Positions 57,322 to 64,000 of a DNA stretch of 64,000 nt are shown piece by piece. The notes below the pieces were generated by a model that saw only the letters and a list, made by a program, of their open reading frames with translations, was not told the DNA's origin and ran no database searches. The DNA is from Podospora comata (taxonomy: Eukaryota > Ascomycota > Sordariomycetes > Sordariales > Podosporaceae). The DNA lies in the NCBI GenBank assembly GCA_017354895.1, contig CP071496.1:2170001-2234000 (forward strand), in the 5' to 3' direction. Made by a program: the position numbers and the translations under genes. The stretch's first letter is position 1. Each line of letters begins with the position of its first letter.

Positions 57322-60300
57322 ATGTTCGCCAACGCCTTGAAATCGATAGGCGCCTCCAGCAATATCAACACCAACTATTCGATTTCCTCCACCTTGACAG
57401 CCACCGCTGGGCCATGGAAGATCTATTCGGCGAAACGAAAGGCCACGGGCAAAGAATATTCCGTCTTTGTATTCGATAAAAAGACCCTCGATGCAGGAAA
57501 CAATGGTTTGGGAGGGAGACAGTCGGCTTCGTCGCAAAAGAGAGTGGTGGAGGAGGTGGTGGAAAGGCTGAAGAAGGAGGCATCATCTCTGGCGAGGCTA
57601 CGACATCCGGGAGTGCTAGAATTGGTCGAACCGGTCGAAGAAACGAGGGGAGGAGGACTGCAATTTGTCGCCGAGCCTGTGACGGCCTCGCTCTCGGGCC
57701 TTTTGCAAGAAAAGGATGACCAGGAACGGGGCGGAGGGTTTGGAGGCAGGTCGAGTCGATATGTTACCGAGGACGCGAACGGCACCCGCCGACGTCGAGA
57801 GCTCGAGATTGACGAACTAGAAATCCAAAAGGGTCTGCTGCAAGTCAGTAAGGCACTGGAGTTCTTGCACGACAACGCCGGGCTAGTACATGGAAATCTG
57901 ACGCCGGATGCCATTTTAGTCAATGCAAAATCGGATTGGAAGCTGAGCGGCCTGGCGTTCTGCAGCCCCCCAGAGCCATCAACGATCCCCACGACTATTC
58001 AACCGATCATCCTGGGCGAGGTCTTGAATCCAGATCCTAGAATACCAAGGACTGTACAGCTGAATCTGGATTACGCATCGCCAGATTTCGTCCTGGATAA
58101 CAACCTGACGACCTTTGCCGATATGTTTTCTCTGGGCCTGCTCTGTATCGCCTTGTACAACTCCCCACACCGGTCGCCAATCGAGTGCAATACCAGTATC
58201 TCAGCTTATAAGCGGGTGTTCCAATCGTCACAAAGCGTCCCAACTGCTACCAACAACTACCTGTCCTCCCGGCCATTACCCAAGGAACTCGGTCAACATG
58301 TGCTACCCAGACTGCTTACACGCCGGCCGGCCCAACGCATGACAGCGAAGGAGTTCCAAGAGAGCGAATACTTCAACAACGTCCTCATCTCTACCATCCG
58401 CTTCCTCGAGGGCTTCCCCGCCAAGACGCCCAATGAGAAGCAGCAATTCCTGAGAGGGCTGATCAAAGTCCTTCCGAACTTTCCAAAGTCTGTCATGGAA
58501 AAGAAGCTTCTACCGGCCCTCCTGGAGGAGCTAAAGGATAAGGAGCTGATATCGTTGATCCTCCACAACGCCTTCAAGATTATCGGTCTTCTTCCAGCGG
58601 GGAGGAGGGCTTTTAACGAAAAAGTCAGACCCAAATTGAAGGAAATCTTTGTTACCAACGCCAAACAACCTCAGGAAAAGGATGCCAATCGTGATGCCGG
58701 TTTGATGATTGTCATCGAGCAGCTGTCTGTTATAGCTAGCAACTGCAATGGGAAGGAGTTCAAGGATGGTAAGTACCTCTTATTTTATCATTTTAAGGCC
58801 CTATTTGGCACCCCAAACGCCTCATCATTACCTTTATGTGCCTTGCCATTATCTGTGAAGGCCTTCCAACATGGCTGAGACGCATAACTATCATCATTCG
58901 ATGCCTTATCCCTATTTTAAAGGCCTTGGGGATTGTTATACCTCTTTTGAGATATTTGAGATATACGACCAATTGCTTTGGACGCTTCGTTACCATCCTC
59001 ACACCCCTTGATTGGATAGTTAAAGGCCTTTTTCTTTCTCTCAAACTCCTTATTACTATCTTTCTACCTCTTGTTACCATCTTTTTACCCCTGATTCGGA
59101 TGGTGATGGGCCTTGTGTTTTCATTTAGTCGCCTTATCACTATCTTCTACACATTCTCACTGTCTTCAGATGCCTTGTAACTATCTTCTGACCCCCTATA
59201 TGTGCTAACTTATGTCTTTTTTAGATATCCTACCCATATTTTACACGGCCCTCGAATCACCCACCCCGTCCCTGATCAACGCCGCCCTGACCAGTTTACC
59301 AGTGGTCCTGCCTGTGTTGGACTTCAGCACCATCAAGGGAGAGCTTTTTCCAGTCATTGCTACAATTTTCAGTAAAACCAACAGTCTGGCCATCAAGGTC
59401 CGTGGTTTGGAAGCCTTTGTCACACTTTGTGGAGGTGCCGGCAGTGGTGACGATGGCTTGGACGGGCTCGCTACAGAACAGAAGAAGGCCACATCCTCCA
59501 CGGCCCTCGACAAGTTCACCATGCAAGAAAAAATTATTCCTCTAATCAAGGCCATTAAAACCAGGGAACCAGCCGTCATGATGGCTGCCCTGAACGTTCT
59601 GAAGGTCGTCGGCAGGGTGGCTGATGGGGATTTTGTGGCACTGGAGATGCTTCCACTGCTTTGGAGCATGTCGTTGAACCCTCAGTTGAACCTGCGGGAA
59701 TTCCAGGGCTTCATGGAGCTTATCAAATCACTATCAAGCAGAGTGGAGGACGAACAGACAAAGAAACTACAAGAGCTCACCAGCGGCGCTGTCACATCGC
59801 CCGGCCTCAAGGACGATTTTCTGTCGTTTGGGGCGATCGCGGGGTCTTCTCTCGAGGCGAACGGGACATCGGAGACGGATTTTGAGGCGCTGGTCAAAGG
59901 CAGGGCAAGTACGACCAACACCAACCCACTGGACAGCTGGGACACGAAGCCATCAGCGGCGTCTTCCTCCTCCAGTGTGAGAAATTCCACACCCGCGCCC
60001 ACGTTTTCTTGGTCTACACCACCGGTATCCTCACCGGTAGCCACTCCACACCTCAAAGCCCAGACCGGAGGCTTCAGAACGGTAACCCCAGACCTAGCGG
60101 CCATCCAGCCCATGGCCCCAACAATCACCCAGTTCTCACAGCCCTTGCAGCCACAATCGAACACAACATCGCCGCAGCCGCAGCCGCAGCCGGCGTCATT
60201 CAACTGGTCCAGTGCCAGCAGCGCAACAACGCCCAGTAATATCTGGGCGATCCCCTCCGCCAGTGCCCAACCCGCTTCCAATGTATGGGCATCATCTACA

Positions 60301-60681
60301 ACCCAGCCCAGTCCGAATGCCTGGGCCTCTCAACCATCCACATCGGCCTTTAGTTCTCTAAGCTTGAATCAGCAGCAGCAACAGCGTCCGCAGCCGACAA
60401 CATCCTCTTCTTTCGCCCTGCCTCCGCCACCTGGCGCGCCTAGCGCTAGCTCGGGAAATTCGGGCTTCAATCTGCCCCGGCCACCAGGAACATCCTTCAC
60501 GACTTCAGGACTGGGCGGAACGAGCAATATGAATAGTCTGGCATCACTTGGGGCTGCCAACAGGACCGGCACAGGCATGGGAATGAGCATGAACAGCATG
60601 ATGGGAGGCATGAGCCAGCAGCAGAAACCACCTCAACAGCAGCCAAAGGGGGGTTTGGATAAGTATGAAAGCCTACTGTAG
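57322..60681 (+). CDS. SCY1-like pseudokinase (SCYL2/Ppk32 type)
   Basis: Exons 57322-58768 and 59225-60681 join in phase (FKD|DILPIFYTALE) to about 967 residues. An N-terminal kinase-like domain (about 30-330) lacks catalysis: the HRD position reads HGNLTPDAI and DFG reads SGLAF. A HEAT-type helical repeat region (about 360-640) follows, then a Ser/Thr/Gln/Pro-rich tail ending GGLDKYESLL, the typical terminus of fungal SCYL2-like proteins. Family members act in clathrin/AP-dependent endosome-Golgi traffic. The gene is split by an abnormal 456-nt intron described separately. Family call firm, role by homology. Confidence 0.92.
58769..59224 (+). repeat. 456-nt intron filled with degenerate repeats
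   Basis: Consensus ends (GTAAGT, CTAAC branch, TTTTTTAG) define the intron. Inside, a degenerate unit near GCCTTRTNACTATCTTCT recurs about eight or nine times at irregular 20-45 nt spacing (for example near 58830, 58895, 58978, 59045, 59070, 59131, 59168). By chance the repeat leaves long open frames on both strands of the intron, which I do not consider genes. Confidence 0.65.
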
Positions 60682-61486
60682 TTGTTTTTCCAGGGGTGTA
60701 GTCATTATATATATACCCATAGCGAATCATTGAACCTTGTCTGTCGGGGTTCCCTGAAAGCATTTATCAACCTCGAAAGGCGTTGATCTTCTAATAACTA
60801 ACAGACATGTTGGCCTGGCTAAACGTCATCAGCTGGCGTCTTGTTAGAGATTTGCGTGGTGTGAGTGACATCAACAAAGTATGGGCCCCCTGTGTCGCTT
60901 GGCTCGTGCGCCACTCTGTGAAGCTCTCCTTGCCGGTGATCCTTTTTCCCCTTTCTTGTCTCACACTGCCTTTTAAATTTTTGAGTGGTTTCGAAGAGCT
61001 GCAACCCAGCTATAGCTACCGGTTCTGGTGGACCTTTTAAGAGCCCGAAACACTCACTTCCGGTGCCTGCCGTTTCTTGTCGCCTCCGCAACCCACGTAC
61101 ATCCGGGGCAGCGGCGCTGCTGCAACGTTTTGTTCGAGTTTGCTTGCGCAAAAGAATAAGGTAGATCGACTCTTTTTTGCTCGCTCTCTCTCGCGCACGC
61201 CCGGTCAGGCCACCCTCGAAATCCGGCATTGCCGTCAACAACCCACTCTCTTCCCGAAACTCGAGCTTTTTCTCTGACACAACCCGGAACCGGCAGCCCG
61301 ACCGACAACCTTGTGCGTGTGCGCGACTTTGCAAATTGGGACCCTCGCATACTTGTCAAATCGATTGCCACGCAACTCCCTTCACTTCACTTTGAACAAC
61401 CATCCATCTTGGGGTCTTTTTTGCCAAGACCCACCTTGGAATTCCCTAGCTTCCTCCTCGACTTTCTTGTCTCTCACTTCCTCTTG

Positions 61487-61534
<48 letters not shown>

Positions 61535-61880
61535 CTCTCTTTCTCTCTCTCTCTCTCTTTCTCTCTCCCACTCTCGTCAACTCTGGCAAATCTCACTCTG
61601 TAACAACATCAGCCGCGTTTGGGACGCACTTCAACAACAACAACAAATCACCTGTCTTTTTTGCCGACCCCCGTCTTTTTTCTTTGAACACCTTACAACT
61701 TTTTGCGACTTATCGTCGCCACGGTTGACTGGCTGCATATGTTGTTGTCATTATTTGTCTTTTAACTCGCATTTTCCGTCTTTGCCTTTTCTCACTTAGC
61801 TTCCACTTGCTTTCCGACTTTTTTTTCTGTTCTGCGCCATCAGAACAACCCACCCGTCAGCGACTTTTATCGCGCCCAGA
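60682..61880. other. Intergenic and long CT-rich 5' leader of the sirtuin gene
   Basis: A 1.2-kb spacer. A (TC)n microsatellite with T interruptions occupies about 61489-61566, within a C/T-rich stretch typical of fungal promoters and 5' UTRs. No gene recognised. Confidence 0.55.
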
Positions 61881-63811
61881 ATGGAGGCCACAAGTCGCAC
61901 CGCCCTCCCTGATGGCGGCGGTCAGAAAAAGAAGGTCAAGGGTCGCAGCAAGTCGCCCAAGTCGCCCACCACCACCACCACCACCACCACCACCATCACC
62001 ACTTCCAACGGCGCATCATCTGAAATCGCCAGAAAGTCGAGCACTCGTGTCAGGAATGTTGTCGACTACGACGAAAAGAGGGCTTTTGTCGGCTTTGACA
62101 GCGATCCTGTTGTCCCCCCTCCTCCTCCCCGCCGGCAGTCCCCCCCCTCTGCTCACCAGAATGGCAGCAACGGCAGCGCTGCTGTCAAGAAGACTGCTCA
62201 CAACTCTGGCAACGGCAGTGGCCTCACTGAGCTCGAGGAGCGCGTCCAGGATTTGGGCGACTCGTGGGAGACGGAGTCTCTGCTGAACGACATTCTTGGC
62301 GATGTTCACGAGGATAGGTTCTTCACCGATGGTTTGTCAACCCCTGCCTACTACCCCGGCTGCTTCACTCCAGGAAATACTATCCTCTCCCGAGGCCCTC
62401 CTCTCCCAGGGCCGGGGAGGGTGAAGATGATGAGGAAAACTCTACCGATGATGACGATCAAGATGCTAACTCCCCTCCAGACGCCGATGCCTGCACCCCA
62501 GAAGAGGCAATCCAATACCGCCAAATGCTCCGCGCTTTGGGTCCTGAGATCTTTGTCCAGCGCACCGTCGACGCCGGCCGCATCACAGCCAAGAAGCTTC
62601 TCACAGCTTTTGGCGTCCGCCCACCGGCCTTTTTGGAAGGCCAAGACGACGACGCCTACTTTTCTCTCCTGAGCTATGCGTTCACGAGGGAGCTCAAAAA
62701 GCGCGCCAAACTGACACGGTACAACACGGTCGACGACGCCGTCGCCCTCCTCAAAGAAAAGAAGAACATCATCGTCCTCACGGGCGCGGGCATCTCCACC
62801 TCGCTCGGCATCCCCGACTTCCGCTCGGCCGGCACGGGCCTCTACAGCAAACTCGCCCATTTGGGACTGAACGATCCGCAGGAGGTGTTTGACCTGTCGG
62901 TCTTTAGGCAAGACCCGACGATTTTTTACTCGGTGGCGAAGGATATCTTGCCGAGCGAGGACCGGTACACGCCGACGCATCAGTTTATCAGGATGCTTCA
63001 GGAGCGGGGGAAGCTGTTGACGAATTACACGCAGAACATTGACAACTTGGAGTCCAAGGCGGGGATTTTGCCCGAGAAGCTGGTTCAGTGTCATGGGAGT
63101 TTTGCCACGGCGAGTTGTGTCAAGTGTGGGGAGAAGGTTGTGGGCGACAGTATTTTTGCGGAGATCAAGGCGGGGAAGATTCCTCGGTGCAGGAAGTGTC
63201 CTTCTGGGCAGTCTCGATCTCAGTCACGAAAGAGGAAGACGGCCAACTCTTCCAACTCGAAACGTCGCCGGGATTTCGACCGGGACAGCAATTCCGACTC
63301 GGAATTTGATCTTGTCTCTTCATCAGCGGGGGTGATGAAGCCGGATATAATTTTTTTTGGGGAGCCGCTCCCGGATGAGTTTAGTCAGAGGCTGACGCAG
63401 CACGATGTCGACAGGGTGGACTTGGTGATTGTCATCGGGACGAGCTTGAAGGTGGCGCCGGTGAGCGAGGTGGTACCGTACCTGCCGAGCCACATACCGC
63501 AAATTTACATCAGTCGGGAGGCGATTGGGCACAATAATTTTGACATTGACTTGTTGGGGGATTGTGATGTTGTTGTGGCGGAGCTGTGCAGGAGGGCGGG
63601 GTGGGAGTTGGGGCATGAGATGGTGCCGGAGGGGCAGGTGGTTGAGGTTAAGGCTGTGGAGGGATGGGGGAGCAGGTGGGTTTTTAAGGAGGTGAAGGAC
63701 GGGGATAAGGAGGATGGGGTGAAGGATGGGGTGAAGGATGAGATGAAGGAGAAGGATGGGGAGAGTGGGAAGGGGAAGAGGGGGAAGAATGGTGGCGGGG
63801 GAAAGAAATAA
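61881..63811 (+). CDS. Sir2-family NAD-dependent protein deacetylase
   Basis: Exon 1 starts at ATG 61881. A small intron (best phase-consistent choice 62318-62373, or 62332-62426) precedes the exon ending at 63811, giving about 610-625 residues. The N-terminus is Lys/Ser-rich with a poly-Thr run and an LLNDIL helix. The sirtuin core shows [33 protein letters not shown] with the catalytic His, Cys pairs CVKC and CRKC for zinc, [11 protein letters not shown] and [13 protein letters not shown]. The long insertion between the last zinc Cys and PDIIFFGE and the acidic N-terminus fit nuclear class I (Sir2/Hst1-like) sirtuins acting in silencing. The Lys/Asp/Glu-rich C-terminus ([16 protein letters not shown]) is unstructured. 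The first splice is uncertain. Confidence 0.92.
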
Positions 63812-64000
63812 ATTGGGGTGGGTGGGAGTTGAGATAGGGTATGGCAGGTTTATTATGGTCCGGTAGAAGAAATTCATAGGGTGGAAGTTGGTGAATGGAC
63901 GGTTGGGACTATCTGTCTGGATGGTTGGGTTGGGTTGGTAAGGCAAACATGCTACGAATTGACTGGGAGGAAGGAAGCTTGACAACATTTTGGGCGAAGG

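Noticed and set aside
58793-59180. Open frames over 100 codons on both strands inside the SCYL2-like intron
   Set aside because: They are a by-product of the stop-poor degenerate repeat and sit between perfect splice sites.
62332-62373. 42-nt sirtuin intron GTTTGT...CCAG
   Set aside because: Clean-looking ends, but its length is a multiple of three and leaves the second exon in the wrong frame.
1-64000. CRISPR arrays, rRNA, prokaryotic operon features
   Set aside because: None seen, and not expected in a fungal nuclear locus; the regular repeats found are coding, satellite or MITE sequences.

Overview
The window is nuclear DNA of a filamentous ascomycete, most likely a Sordariomycete of the order Sordariales. 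The evidence is short spliceosomal introns (mostly 50-65 nt, GTRNGT...CTNAC...YAG), C/T-rich promoters, and fungal-type gene content: a fungal complex I subunit, OPI3, an RGG-tailed Argonaute and a Ron1-type NDT80 factor. There is no operon logic. Gene models were assembled by hand by joining exons whose reading phases match.

From 1.7 to 21.1 kb lies a GlcNAc (N-acetylglucosamine) catabolic cluster. It holds GlcNAc-6-P deacetylase (dac1, -), the GH3+GNAT protein NGS1 (+), the NDT80-like regulator RON1 (+), the hexokinase-like GlcNAc kinase (hxk3, -) and glucosamine-6-P deaminase (dam1, +). Kinase, deacetylase and deaminase take GlcNAc to fructose-6-P. NGS1 and RON1 are the expected sensor and activator. 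dac1/ngs1 and hxk3/dam1 are divergent pairs sharing promoters. A DHA1-type MFS exporter-like gene with unusually long introns flanks the cluster, and a decaying kinase-like gene sits between ngs1 and ron1.

From 21.8 to 39.8 kb: a single-pass membrane protein, a roughly 2190-residue 7-TM protein with a huge disordered tail carrying repeated LW motifs, an FMN-binding PNPOx-like protein, an Nramp metal transporter, the phospholipid methyltransferase OPI3, and a membrane-anchored spermidine-synthase-like protein.

From about 40 to 49.2 kb is a gene-poor, decayed accessory island. I find repeated copies of a small, apparently undescribed protein family (CxCGRxxCE ... PNGxTxxPP ... GRPxxWxKDWDTG ... 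LMDD). One copy is intact and the others carry in-frame stops or frameshifts. One wrecked open frame contains a 74-bp hAT-like foldback element with a perfect 8-bp target duplication. Another interrupted nuclear-type gene closes the island.

From 50 to 64 kb are conserved housekeeping and regulatory genes: an Argonaute with a complete DDD catalytic set visible, complex I subunit NDUFB11/ESSS, mitochondrial branched-chain aminotransferase, an SCYL2-like pseudokinase with a repeat-filled 456-nt intron, and a Sir2-family deacetylase.
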